From Mytilus galloprovincialis (Eukaryota > Mollusca > Bivalvia > Mytilida > Mytilidae): a DNA stretch of 64,000 bases. The notes below the pieces were generated by a model. The model ran no database searches and was not told the origin of the DNA. It saw only the letters and a program-made list of their open reading frames with translations. Numbering within the stretch: the stretch's first letter is position 1; every line of letters begins with the position of its first letter. Made by a program: the position numbers and the translations under genes. Positions 34,528-45,690 of the stretch are shown here, one piece after another. The stretch lies in assembly GCF_965363235.1 (NCBI RefSeq), contig NC_134839.1, positions 76,285,410-76,349,409 of the forward strand, read 5' to 3'.

Positions 34528-34735
34528 ATTTTTCGAAATATTGAGGATTTTCTCAGCCCAGACATAGACTACATTTGCCGTATTTGGCGCAACTTTTTGG
34601 AATTTTAAGTTCTCAATGCTCTTCAATTTTGTACTTGATTGGCTTTATAACTATTTTGATCGGAGCGTCACTGGTGAGTCTTATAAAGACAAAACGCGCA
34701 TCTGGTGTATTTAATTATAAGCCTGGTACCTAACT
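34528..34735 (+). mobile_element. Retrozyme-type repeat fragment
   Basis: Contains GGCGCAACTTTTTGGAATTT, CAATGCTCTTCAATTTTGTA and then a decayed hammerhead motif, the same order as in the 45206-45629 unit. A single copy, so probably a solo, decayed unit. Confidence 0.7.
34665..34708 (+). ncRNA. Decayed hammerhead ribozyme motif
   Basis: Aligns with the intact copies but the core reads CTGGTGA instead of CTGATGA and AAAA instead of GAAA. The cleavage triplet is ATC instead of GTC. Core changes should abolish or weaken activity. Confidence 0.6.
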
Positions 34736-34956
34736 ATTACAACAACAAAAAAAAAAACTAACAAAAAGATATCTTATTCGAGTCTCACCTCTTTAAAACA
34801 TTTGATATACAGAAGTATCTGAATATTTCTCTGGACCTGCGAAAACGAAACTTGAATATTTGATTAGTGAATGGTATATGCTTTCTCCTGTCAGTGAATA
34901 ATCGTACATAACTCCTCTATGATTTAACATTTAAATGATGATTGCTTTTGTAGAAA

Positions 34957-37900
34957 ATGAATCTTTTGTTGGTGTTATCATTTTCCCTGTGCATTGTATA
35001 TTGTCATTCTGAAGTCCATCTCGACGAATTAAAGCCCAAAGAACTTGTATGTAAGTATATATACGTTTCTTTTTGCATAATTCAAATGTGAATGGATTTT
35101 GGACAACTTAAAATAATTATTAGGGTCCGTTTCATAGTTCAACAATATAAAAATACCACGAGTGTTAAATGATCAAAGAAATTAGGTTCTCTGTCATAAC
35201 GCATAGACGTTTGGTATATAAATACAATTGATAACGATGGACTTGTGTCTAATATAAAATATATTTTTTGAAAATAATTAACGAAAATGAACTTTTGCAA
35301 AGCTGAATATCAGTCCAATTTGATATTGCCTAAATTTAAATTAAGTTCAGTAAAAACTATATACTGAAAATATATAATTTCAGTATTGAATGTGGCAGTG
35401 AAAGCGAGGCTACTCGAGAAACTAACTGAAGAAACTGACAAGATCCAATTAGAAAGGAACGAGTTGGTCAACCGTCATAAGGCATGTCTATTAAATGTTT
35501 CGTCTACGGCCAAGGCTTGTAAACAGTGTGTGGTCAAGAAATGTGAAAACAGGTAAAACTTGTACCATTTAAGTAACAACTGTATATTCAAAATAATTAA
35601 CGAATTAATGAGTATGAAATTTCTGTTTTTTTTGTCTCACTTCAATTGTGTTGTGTTCTCACTTAGAAACGATCCGATGCTTTGCGAACGTTTCCTTAAA
35701 TACGGATGTTAATGAAATTTAAATGAACTAAACTCGCGCGATTGTATTGTTACCTGTTGTGGCATAGTTCTATCACATGGAAAATCTATACCATCGAAAT
35801 ATATTGTAACAAAACATTTATCCCATGCAAAATCTATACCATCAAAATATATATTGTAACAAAGCATTTATCCCATGCAATATTTATACCATCGAAATAT
35901 ATTGTAACAAAGCATCTACATGTATCACAGTGGCATGAACAATCTTTACCATCGAAATATATTGTAACAAATTAATTAGTCAAACACAATAAATCAGTTG
36001 CCAAAGATCAAAGAACAATGTCTTAAAAATATTGTGTACGTGTTTGATATATTGTAGAGGAAAGCAATGCCAACTGTCATCAGAAGATTTACAAAATATT
36101 AAAGACGAATTTGATAAAAAAGAAATACCTGGAGTAGATTTTTTAAGCACCCCAACTGTTGTTCAAGAGGAAATACGAGAAATTAAAGAAACTGCAGAAA
36201 AAAATATAATGAAAGATGTTCCAGCAGAATTAAAACCTAAAGGGGAGGAAATAATCGAAAAAATGAAAAAAGGAATGAAGGTATTCCAAAAAAATCTAGG
36301 TCAAGCTGTGAATAAATTACCAGAATTATTACCGAAAATAGAACAGAACTTAGCATCTATGAATACAAAGATTGATATAAATGCTGTAGAAGACATGGCA
36401 GATCAGGCCGCTGGTCAGATTTCAGAAACAATGAGTGACCCAGCATTTAATGGAATACGAGCTCATGTTATTCACAGTAATAAAATGCTGAAGAAAAATT
36501 TACCATCTATCATGAAGGCAATGGGCAATACGTTATCAAGGTTAAAGTCAGCTGTTGGCAGATTTGTTGGAGTTGTAAGGGTGCAAGCAGGAACCGCTTG
36601 GAAACAAGGTATAAAACCTATTCAAAATTTCAAGCATTGTTTAAACTTGACAAAATTCCTTTATTTTTTAATCATAAATATAATGCAAGCTATAAGTATA
36701 AACCAATAATGGGTTGGGTTTAAATTTGTACCGATTGATAAATGAAAATTTCTTTTTGATACCAAACTATTTCAATTATACTTTTTTAGTAGTGTATAAG
36801 TAGTAACGATGACACAACGTAGATATCAAGGAAAGATAATTATTGAAACTGGAGACAATATCATACAAAGTATCATTCCAAGTTCAATGAACAAACAAAA
36901 CGGTACAGCCGACCCAATTTCATCTAAAAAAAAATATAAAGCAATATTGTATAGCGCTACCAAAAATATAGAAAAGTAATCTTATCGTAAGTTTGTTTAC
37001 AACTTAAATACTAGTATTATTTTTAGTAAGTCTTATTCTAGCTATATGACAAATTGTTTTCATTTTCTTCCCTTAGCTGCCACAGACTTGCCAAATCAAA
37101 CCATCATGGACACAAATAATCAAATTCCCAGTGCTGATATGGATATGATACCTCAACCATTCAACTTAAACCAACAACAAGCTGTGAATGATGGACAATC
37201 AATGTGGACTTCTGGACAACAGAATCAACTATCAAACAATGTACAGTTTCCACAACAACAAAATGGACAATTTCAGGAACCACAAGGCTTTCCCGACATG
37301 CAGCCTGGAATGGCACAAGGAATGACAAACTGGCGGAAGAGGAGACAGGCCGATGTACCATGTGAACATATAAAAGCTAAATCATACGAGGCATGCCATT
37401 CTTACCATTTTTACTGTCCGTCTTGTATGAACGAAAGGACTATCTTAGAACATGGTAGGTTTAAAGAGTTTAGTTATTAAAGCATTATATAATTGTTAAA
37501 AGAAATTACCAAACATTGTAAACTAGAGCAAACTGCTCCAACCCATACAACACAAAAGTTCAAAATACAGACATATAAATTATTTGAAGATATTTTCTCA
37601 AACTATGTGGTGAATTTTTACCAGTATGATGACGTATTTTTTTTATTTTACCGGGTATGTGTTCTACATAAACTGGTAAGAAAAATCTGTAATATGCTGT
37701 GATAATTATTTACCTAAATTTCTACATATATGAAGATAAGGTATGAGAGCCAATAAGACAACTCTCCATCCAAGTCACAACATAAAAGTAAACAATTATA
37801 GGTCAAAGTACGGTCTAATACACGGATTCTTGGCTCACACCGAACAGCAAGCTATAAAAGGCTCCAAGGAAAACCAACAGTCTAATCTATATTAAAAAAC

Positions 37901-39100
37901 TAGAAACACTTATGAACCCCATCAACAAATAACAACTATTGAACATCAGATTTCTGACTTAGAACATGTGTAAACAATTGTAAAACAATTGTAAGACAGT
38001 CATATGTTCAGTTAAAGCTAGATAGGAGTAAGTATTCATTAGTAAAAAGGAAAGACAGAAACTTCAATAATTTAATGTAATTTCAGATTGTGGTCGAGGA
38101 GCACTTGTTGCCATGGTAGCCATAAAGGAGTTAGATCTACAAACAGGAAGTGATGTGATAAAATACAGACAGTATATGGACCACGAATATGTGATTAAGA
38201 AGGTACATTATATCGTTTTGGTTGGACCATTTAGTGTCTCATTTATATCTATTTTAACTTTTTTTAACCTTGTCTTGTTGTGAATTATTATGGACCAAAG
38301 TACTTTAATTTACCTATAAAGACATGTATTATTCTCAGCCTACTTACAAATTGGGAATATAACGCCGCATTTTCGTTGCTTCCATACTTCATTGTTCATA
38401 ATTATTATTATCTCCTTTGGCAACTTTCACTGTAATCTACAGTTTGGCATAAGGCATTTAGATCAAAACATACTGTTGCAGTTTTTGAGCTTTGTTCCGT
38501 AGGATTTACACATGTTTGAGTTCAGTTATGGCCCAATTATGATTATACCATATACTGTTCATATTCTTGTCATGGGCTCTTTGATGATATAAATGTGATA
38601 ATTAGGGATTTTTTTAAACATATAGATAATATTCAACAAAATGGTGATATTGAAGGGATGTTTAGATTTTCAAAATCTCGAATTAAGAACTGCATTCTAA
38701 ACTATTTACTCTAACTACTATACTAACTACGATTGTTTTTAATTTACAGGTTCACTATGACAAGAAAAGTCTGAACCCAGAAAATGGGATGTACTCAAGA
38801 GCTTATATTACAGTTCAAATAGGTGAAGAAAACAAGATATTCGGGACCTCCATGCTTCCTGATATTCGGGACATAAAACATTCTGGATTTATACTAGGTG
38901 ATGAACTCTGGGACATTTTGCAGAGTGATGAAGACTCTGCGTCTGTTCATATTGCACAAACTCCAGAATTTCATAATGTTAAATCAGAATTTCTGAAAAG
39001 TGAAAATTCTAGTTCTTCTGCTGTAGTGTATGGGGCAGTTTGGGGTGTCGTCATTATGGTAATGTATATGGGAATAGTTGCTATATCCGTCATGGTATGA
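34957..39100 (+). CDS. Clusterin-like protein with C-terminal transmembrane segment
   Basis: Six exons (34957-35050, 35384-35552, 36058-36608, 37077-37454, 38087-38202, 38750-39100) join in phase to 552 aa. The signal peptide is MNLLLVLSFSLCIVYCHS. A first cluster of five cysteines (CLLNVSSTAKACKQCVVKKC, then a fifth) has spacing 10-2-4-6. A long amphipathic helical region and a Gln/Asn-rich linker follow, then NWRKRRQAD, a furin-type site. A second cluster of five cysteines has spacing 10-6-2-10. In clusterin, two five-cysteine clusters with nearly the same spacing (10-2-4-7 and about 9-6-2-7 from memory) link the two chains cleaved at an internal site. Unlike clusterin, this protein ends in a hydrophobic helix (VYGAVWGVVIMVMYMGIVAI), suggesting a membrane anchor. 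Extracellular chaperone function is inference only. Confidence 0.75.
35667..35711 (+). other. Possible alternative terminal exon of the clusterin-like gene
   Basis: After a pyrimidine-rich stretch ending in CTTAG, the frame following exon 2 continues as NDPMLCERFLKYGC and then stops. It adds two cysteines and would truncate the protein just after the first cysteine cluster. It cannot splice on in frame to the next exon. Expression is not shown. Confidence 0.3.
35782..35971 (+). repeat. Short tandem repeat in clusterin-like intron 2
   Basis: About three and a half units of 50-55 bp, each with ACCATCGAAATATATTGTAA and mostly followed by CATTTATCCCATGCAA. Confidence 0.7.
37731..38000 (+). repeat. 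Dispersed repeat, long copy (CCAATGAGACAACTCTCCA family)
   Basis: Contains GCCAATAAGACAACTCTCCA, GTAAACAATTATAGGTCAAA and CAAGCTATAAAAGGCTCC. It is the longest copy of this family here and lies in an intron of the clusterin-like gene. Confidence 0.7.
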
Positions 39101-39345
39101 TCTCTTTATTCCTAGGGTGTCATATTAATGCCCTTAATTTGAAAAGACTATATGGCGGTAACGCTTTTTAGTATTCCGCTAAACAATTCCTTAAAATATT
39201 GTGTTTGTAAGTGCTGTAGTTTAACCACTGTATTATGTTGATATTTGAGGATTTTGAAATTGTGTGACACATTGATTAATTATACACTTTAGAAATAGAT
39301 TGTTGTTGAAAATTGTGCAACACGTTCAAAACATACCAATAATGG

Positions 39346-39351
39346 AATAAA
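39346..39351 (+). promoter_or_regulatory. Candidate polyadenylation signal of the clusterin-like gene
   Basis: AATAAA about 250 bp after the stop codon. A second candidate lies at 40574-40579. Which is used cannot be told from sequence. Confidence 0.45.
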
Positions 39352-39434
39352 ACTAAGCAGTTCTGAAACATCACAAAGCTCAAAGTTAGTGCAGTTATAA
39401 TCATTATTAAAACGTTTTATTCATCAGAACAAAG

Positions 39435-39600
39435 ATCATCTTTTAGGAATTTTGATCCTCAATGCTCTTCAACTTCGTACTTTATTTGACTTTTTTTTTA
39501 AACTTTTTTGGATTCGAGCGTCACTGATGAGTCTTTTGTAGACGAAACGCGCGTCTGGCGTAAATATTAAATTTCAATTCTGGTATCTATGATGAGTTTA
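39435..39600 (+). mobile_element. Retrozyme-type repeat, solo copy
   Basis: GATCCTCAATGCTCTTCAAC, then an intact 44-nt hammerhead motif, then ATTCTGGTATCTATGATGAG. It lies downstream of the clusterin-like gene and could be part of its 3' untranslated region if the distal poly(A) site is used. Confidence 0.75.
39518..39561 (+). ncRNA. Hammerhead ribozyme, intact core
   Basis: Type I layout. Stem I strand GCGTCA, core CTGATGA, stem II GTC-loop-GAC, core GAAA, minimal stem III CGCGCG, cleavage triplet GTC, then stem I strand TGGCGT pairing with the first. Predicted cut after 39555. Stem III is palindromic and nearly loop-less, as in small hammerheads reported from Penelope-like elements and animal retrozymes. 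Confidence 0.85.
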
Positions 39601-40177
39601 TTCCCATAAGTTTACGTTACATGACAAATGGTTATTATTCTTAAAACATTTAAGGATTATCTCAAATATGTGTTTTCTATTGAGCATGAGATGCTTATAT
39701 TATTGATATAGATAGGTAATTTGTAACGCATGTTTTTGATGTATTCATCGGAATGCTTGTAATATGTAAGGCTTCATTTTCGTTTTCATATTAAAAATAA
39801 TAAGTAAAGTAACCCCATATTATTTCTTTCTCTTAATAAAAAAGGGCTGTTGGTAATTATAAAAAAACTTTATGTATTTAGGAGTTCTTATACTCAATTA
39901 ATATTAATGTTCATTAAAAACTGTTATTTGTCGTTTTTGTAAAATCTTCACTTATATCATTCTTCTACGGGTTCGCCAAAGATATTCCAGAGTTTTGTTC
40001 TGGAAATGTCCGACTTTTTAAATTTTAAATGTTTTTATTTTTTTATTTGAGTGTTCATAATGACGGTAAATATTATAGGAAAGCAATTCGGTCGCAGAAA
40101 ATTGTTAAAGTCTCATTTTCATTGTAAAGTGTTATTTTCATTGAAATTCTGGCGAATACTGTGTTTATGGTACTAAG

Positions 40178-40228
40178 TTTGCTGCACCAGATGCGCGTTT
40201 GTCTGCTACGATGTCGTTTACTCTGCTG
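40178..40228 (-). repeat. Highly decayed relative of the hammerhead repeat
   Basis: The minus strand reads ...CAAACGCGCATCTGGTGC, resembling the 3' half of the ribozyme motif, but the CTGATGA core is lost. Probably a diverged copy of a related repeat. Confidence 0.35.
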
Positions 40229-40264
40229 ATAGCCATACAAAATATCAGCTAGAGTTTGCGATAT

Positions 40265-40400
40265 GATTTATAATCAAGTCAGGAATATGACAGTTGTTAT
40301 CCATTCGTTTCATGTGTTTGAACTTTTGATTTTGCCATTTGACAAGGGACTTTGAATTTTCCTCGGAGTTCTGTATTTTTTAAATTTTACTTTATGACCT
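40265..40400 (+). repeat. Penelope-like element tail repeat
   Basis: CAAGTCAGGAATATGACAG, then TTCGTTTCATGTGTTTGAAC and a Phe/Leu-like T-rich end (CCTCGGAGTTCTGTATTTTT). It matches 43772-43912 and, in part, 47735-47890 and 55218-55264. Confidence 0.6.
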
Positions 40401-41124
40401 TTTCAATGCAACTTAATTAATTTTTGTTTAAAGGTAAGAAATACTGATGATTTTACAGCAAATACATTATTATTATATGTATAATTTGTAAACATGATGC
40501 ATGTGAAGTTAATGTTTTTTCTGTATATTACGAAAGAAATTCTCTAACAAATTCTGTATGATTTTGAAATCCAAATAAAATATTCAATTTGAAAACGAGT
40601 TTTGGAGTTGTTTATTTAAAGTAAAACTAACCTCAGTTCCACCTTCCTTTGTAAATGACAGTCAGTGTGTCTAGCATGTTCTCTAACATAATTTTTAAAA
40701 AGGGTTTAGAAAGAAAATTCTGCTATTTGACAACAAAACAGTATGAAATATGTCTGATTCTTCTAAATACCAAATGAAGTTCCATACACCACAAACCTTG
40801 TGTAAGATTTCGTGTTGCATCTAAGCATTTAAATTTCAACAAGAGCATTTATTTCTCGACAAACGGGAAACAACCTTGACTGACGGAGACGCGTTTATAA
40901 TAATTAAAACAATAACAAACAAACAAACCAAGATTTTCTTGAACACGTACGTTTAATGATATAGAAAAACATGTCATTTGATAAAAATAAAAAAAATTGC
41001 AAATCGTAGGTCATTCGTGGCTTCAATGAACATTATATTGAACAGCAAATCTGAGGACATACCTTATTTTTATTGGATACTTAAGGTTCACTAAATTCTG
41101 TACAAACAACGGTATATTGTCGGC

Positions 41125-42300
41125 TCATCTGCATGTTCTACAATGGAATTGTTCAATAGATTTACAAAAATGCTGTCTGCAGTGACAAATGGCCGTCAGA
41201 CATACTGTAAAAGAAGAACAAAATATATCAGAGGGACAGTCAAACACATGGATCGAAAATAAACTGACAACGTCATGGCTAACAAATAAAAAGACAAACA
41301 GACACATATTAGCACAAAAGACACAACATAGTCTTAGAAAACTAAAGACTAAGCAACACGAACCCCACCAAAAACTGAGGGTGATCTCAGGTGCTCCGGA
41401 AGGATAAGCAGATCCTGCTCCACATGTGGCACCCATCGTGTTCTCAAGTTATTACAAACCCGGTTAAAAGTCTAATTCGGAATGCCACATTCGTGGTGAA
41501 AAGGGAAGTGGATTGTAGTTACAACTTAAGAAACATATCCGATATCATCTGTGAAACAGTTATTCCTTAACGGTCAACCAACTTTTGATGGCGTCCGTAA
41601 AATTTACGAAGGGATGATTTCAACTTCACCAGTTACAAGCGTGGCAATATCGTATTTATTGCGAGATCTATACTCCGTATGCAGGCACTGCTGGAATGTT
41701 GCTACATAGAAATGGAAAGTTCACAATTGGGAAGCTGAAATCATCTCATTGTCGTAAAGTTTTGTTTTCAACCTACCCTCATTGTCAATTTCTAGATGTA
41801 AGTCAAGATATGAGGCAGACGTAACTTTATCTCTAATTCGATGGGATAGATGCGTTCAACATAGTCACCAAATTTTGAATTATTTATTGCGAGAACAATA
41901 TCTTTATAGTGGAAAGTAAAGTAAAAGGATGTTGCTTACTTCTTACCTTTCTTTTTAAGAAGTTCCTGTATGAATTCAGCCTTATAATAATAAAGAAACA
42001 GGTCGGCAAGAAGAGGGACACAATTGGTTCCCATTGGAATGCCGACATTCTGTTGAAAAATATGTCTCCAAACGTCACAAATATGTTGTCAATCAAGAAA
42101 TCAAGCATCTTGATAATGTTAGTTTCAGATAATTTTTGTTTGAATCAGAGTGGTTCTTTACAAAGTAGGAGTTATCCCTCCCCAAGACAAGATACTTTTA
42201 TCTGCGTTCGCCATTATTTTTTTACGAAACAAAGCTTACAGCTATTTCAATTTGTCTTTTAGTTTGGAATGGGGAATACTTGGGTAAAGTTTAGAAAAGT
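41125..42300 (-). pseudogene. Degenerate Penelope-like retroelement, minus strand
   Basis: Minus-strand frames hold pieces of one reverse transcriptase: DFLIDNIFVTFGDIFFNR at 41884-42108 and, downstream, a 3' segment reading GATCGAGSAYPSGAPEITLS (41125-41436). I recognise both as parts of a reverse transcriptase family common in mussel genomes with Penelope-like motifs. Frames are broken by stops and shifts; no catalytic box is intact. No endonuclease domain seen. Confidence 0.55.
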
Positions 42301-42659
42301 CAAATGTTTTAATACTATTGCAAGATTAGAGAGTCTTAGATTGTATGTACTCTAAAAGATCTTTGGAATTTGTTAGTATCAATATCTGATTCACAATATG
42401 TTTGAAGCCCGGCTTTGATTGCTGATAAAAGAGTTGTTAATAATTTAGAAAGAGATTTCGTGGAGAACTTTGAAGATCCAGTAAAACTGTTTACTCGCGT
42501 AGTGGTATTAAAAAGCTTGAAAGAACTTCTGGATAATTTTAAACTCGATCTTTCTCTGTAATTAATTACATCAAAACTTTTGGTTTTAAGAACTATATAC
42601 TACTATTCCTCATTTGAAACTGAAAAATCACCTAAAAAATAATCCACAATGCTTTTCTA

Positions 42660-43408
42660 TATAAAAATGATAGCATACGCTATATAAATGTATTGCTTTG
42701 GGAAGCCATACGATATTTTTGTGAACAAAAGGTAAAACATGCTCAGTACACAGACGAACGAGTGATCAAAGGATTTCTTATATACAACATATTAGTTGAA
42801 TTTTTGGGTAGTATGTTTCATCAAATTGTTGGTATTTCTTTGGGAACAAACTGTACACCTCTCCTTGTCGACAACTTCTTATTTGCAAATGAGTCGAAAT
42901 TCCTTCAGACACTTGTCAAAAACAAGGGGATCAAAGAAGCCAAAACATTTACTTTCACATTCAGGTATATTGATTCCATTAAATATCAAAAATGTTTCTG
43001 TTTGGATTCTATTAATATATCCCCCATAATTAAAATTAAAAAAACAACAGACACGGCTTCCTCTGCCTCATTATAGACGCTTACCTAGAATTTGACATAA
43101 GTGGTCATCTCAGTAATATCAAAATATATTTTAATAGAGACGATTTTAATTTTGAAATTATATATATTTTATCCCACCTTAGCAGCAATATACCAACTTT
43201 ACCTGCATATGGGATATATATTATCCAACTTATTCGGTATTCAAGAGCTTGCAGCTGCTTCTCATACTTTATAAAACGTAACCAGTGTCTCAGCAGAAAG
43301 TTAATGAACCAGGGTTATGTCAAAGAACGTCTCGTTCTTTTTCTTAAAGGCTCATCGGAAAGTGCCATGACCTTGTTGATAAATAATTCGTTCCAGTTTC
43401 CCATTTAA
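42660..43408 (+). pseudogene. Degenerate Penelope-like reverse transcriptase
   Basis: Two frames in succession, 42693-43076 and 43082-43408, together cover the palm and thumb of a reverse transcriptase. GISLGTNCTPLLVDNFLF precedes FRYIDSIK, where the catalytic YIDD box has become YIDS. After a frame change come YFNRDDFNFEI and YGIYIIQLIRYSRAC, hallmark blocks of this family. It is inactive (frameshift plus lost Asp). It lies head to head with the minus-strand copy at 41125-42300. Penelope-like rather than LINE is inferred from motif order and from the linked hammerhead repeats. Confidence 0.65.
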
Positions 43409-43771
43409 TACATATGATATTGAAGTGTAGATTTTAGGTACCGATGCTGTTCAACTTAGTTACATGTATAGTCTTATAATATTTTTAACCTTTACTATTT
43501 AGTCCATCTTTTGTAATATTGTTGTTGCCTGGCTCGGTATTTATACATCCCGTCATTTCTTTGTGCTATGGTCATTTTTGTTCGGTTGTCTTTCATTTTT
43601 TTTCATGTACTTTGTCTACAAAGTGTCTTTACACTATTTAAAAAAAAAACATTTTTTCCCATTATTTCTGTTTGATTTTCTCCAATGTTGTTGACAATAT
43701 AGTCGATTTTTATGCCACTCTCATACAAAAGATATTTAGGTAGCTATAAAATCAAGTTTTTCTACATAATG

Positions 43772-43912
43772 AGATGCCTGTACCAAGTCAGGAATATTAC
43801 AGTTGTTTTCTATTCGTTTGATGTGTTTAAGCTCATTGATTATGGCGTTCGAAAAGGACTTTCCGTTTTGAATTTTCCTTTGAGTTCGTTTTTTTTTATT
43901 TTACCTTTTTAG
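43772..43912 (+). repeat. Penelope-like element tail repeat
   Basis: CAAGTCAGGAATATTACAG, TTCGTTTGATGTGTTTAAGC and GGACTTTCCGTTTTGAATTT. It follows the reverse transcriptase remnant in the same orientation and is probably its 3' end. Confidence 0.6.
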
Positions 43913-44246
43913 TACAACCGTTGGCAGTTATTTTTAAAAGTAAACTACATCGCCTCTTTAATGTTCGAGTTCCAAGGTTCAAAAACTTTCCGACACAAAC
44001 CCTATGAGTGAAATAAAATAGGGGAAATACACCTGACCTCTTTAAATGTTTGAAGCTTTAAAGTGTTGTAAAATGTTTTCTATTACAGTGATATACATTT
44101 TTTGTACATGTTACTCAATCAAAGAGTTTCATATACTAAGCAATACGTATAAACAAATATAATTCTATTGTAAATAAGCTTATGATATACTCTGATTCAG
44201 AGCACAAAAAACATGATGATCTTTAAAGTACCAACAGACACTATTA

Positions 44247-44386
44247 GTTATCTTGATGTAATCAAGGCTGTACAGAATTTCACACCGTTGTTGAAAATTC
44301 ATACACGCTGAGGCGCAGCCGAATGGGTGTATTAATTTTCAACAACGGTGTAAAATTCCGTACACCCATGATTATACCAAGATAAC
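44247..44386. mobile_element. 140-bp palindromic MITE-like element
   Basis: GTTATCTTG at the left end and its inverse at the right, with long arms containing CACCGTTGTTGAAAATT. The loop contains GAGGCGCAGCCGAATGGG, almost the same GC-rich motif as in the hairpin element at 808-949. Confidence 0.75.
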
Positions 44387-44929
44387 AAATGTATTTCGTA
44401 TGAACAATTCCTTTACTTATTTTAAATTCTAATATGACGTGCTTCTTTCGCTTTGTGAATAAACCCATGCTCTTAATCCAATCAAATTTGTTTGCATATG
44501 CGTATATGGACCACTGCAGAGTAATGAATTTAATCAAATTGGCATGTATTTAATATATTGAAACACTTCCAAACTCGTACTAATTCATATATTATGACTG
44601 TAATGTGTTGCAATTCGAAATTGACATATTTGACATAGATATGACCGTTCATGCTGGCTGTTCAAAACTCCTCCCTTTAAAGAAGCACATTGCCAGTCGT
44701 TTTATCAATAAAAAGGGGAAGTTCATGGAAGAGCCTACACAAACCCTCTACACTTATACACATCGGACATATAAATTACCTTAATTGTCCTAATCAGAAT
44801 CGAAATAATTGATGCAAGCTATACTTTATTGTAGTCTAAACCAGGATGCAAAATTGAAAAATGGTAATGAAAAATTTCCAGTGTAACATTTGTTCAACGC
44901 CGATGTTGCTACGCATTGTCCAATACTTT

Positions 44930-45125
44930 TTTCTTTATTTTTTGGGAATTCAGAAATAAAATTGTGTTCTTTTTTATTTCTGGGGGAAATTTTTTTTTTT
45001 CAATTTTTGTCCTAAAATTTTATTTTTTTAAATTTAAAATTTTGTTTATTTTTACATTTTTTTTAATAATTTTTTTTTTTACATTTTTTTTTTAATTTCC
45101 ATATTTTTTTTCTTTATATTGGCAA
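44930..45125. other. Very T-rich stretch
   Basis: Long T runs broken by ATTTT, low complexity, directly before the retrozyme pair at 45206. No coding content. Confidence 0.6.
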
Positions 45126-45205
45126 AATTTAATTTATCCCGGATTGAACAAGGGTGGGGTGTTATTTACACCGGGATAGTTAACCAATCAGATTGCAGGA
45201 TTTTT

Positions 45206-45249
45206 GCGTCACTGATGAGTCTGATGTAGACGAAACGCGCGTCTGGCGT
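45206..45249 (+). ncRNA. Hammerhead ribozyme, intact core
   Basis: GCGTCA, CTGATGA, GTC-TGATGTA-GAC, GAAA, CGCGCGTC, TGGCGT. All core bases are present and the stem I strands pair. Predicted cut after 45243. First member of the pair that bounds a 380-bp unit. Confidence 0.88.
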
Positions 45250-45585
45250 ACAAAATTATAATCCTGGTACCTTTGATAATTATTTTGCTGCATAAGAAAC
45301 AAACCTATTCACAACACTGGGTCGATGCCACTGCGGATGGACGTTTCGTCCCCTAGGTTATCACCAGCCCAGTAGTCAGCACTTCGGTGTTGACATGAAT
45401 ATCAATTATGTGGTCATTTTTATAAATTTCCTGTTAACAAAACTTTTAAATTTTCGAAAAACTAAGGATATTTTTCCGCCAGGCATAGATTACCGTAGAC
45501 GTATTTGGCACAATTTTTTGGAATTTTGGGTCCTCAATGCTCTTCAACTTTGTACTGGTTTGGCCTTATAACTATTTTGATATGA

Positions 45586-45629
45586 ACGTCATCAATGAGT
45601 CTTATGTAGACGAAACGGGTGTCTGGCGT
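45586..45629 (+). ncRNA. Hammerhead ribozyme, core mutated
   Basis: Same frame as the other copies, but the core reads ATCAATGA instead of CTGATGA and stem III is CGGGTG. GAAA and the GTC cleavage triplet remain. Probably inactive or weak. Confidence 0.7.
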
Positions 45630-45690
45630 ACTAAATTATAATCTTGGTACCTTTGATATCTATTTTGCTGCATAAGAAACAAACCTATTT

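Larger units (their letters stand above)
45206..45690 (+). mobile_element. Retrozyme: 380-bp unit between two direct hammerhead motifs
   Basis: The hammerheads at 45206-45249 and 45586-45629 are direct repeats 380 bp apart. Their 3' flanks (CTGGTACCTTTGATA through TTTTGCTGCATAAGAAACAA) also repeat at 45258 and 45638. Cutting at both would release RNA 45244-45623. The unit contains CACAACACTGGGTCGATGCC, a hairpin GGACGTTTCGTCC, and ends with CAATGCTCTTCAACTTTGTA before the second ribozyme. There is no open reading frame. This is the arrangement of retrozymes, non-autonomous retroelements spread through circular RNA. Confidence 0.8.

Noticed and set aside
45340-45375. Second hammerhead-like core inside the retrozyme (minus strand CTGGTGA ... 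GGGGACGAAACGTCC)
   Set aside because: The core has G instead of the essential A, and stems I and III do not form; a simple hairpin GGACG/CGTCC explains the conservation better.
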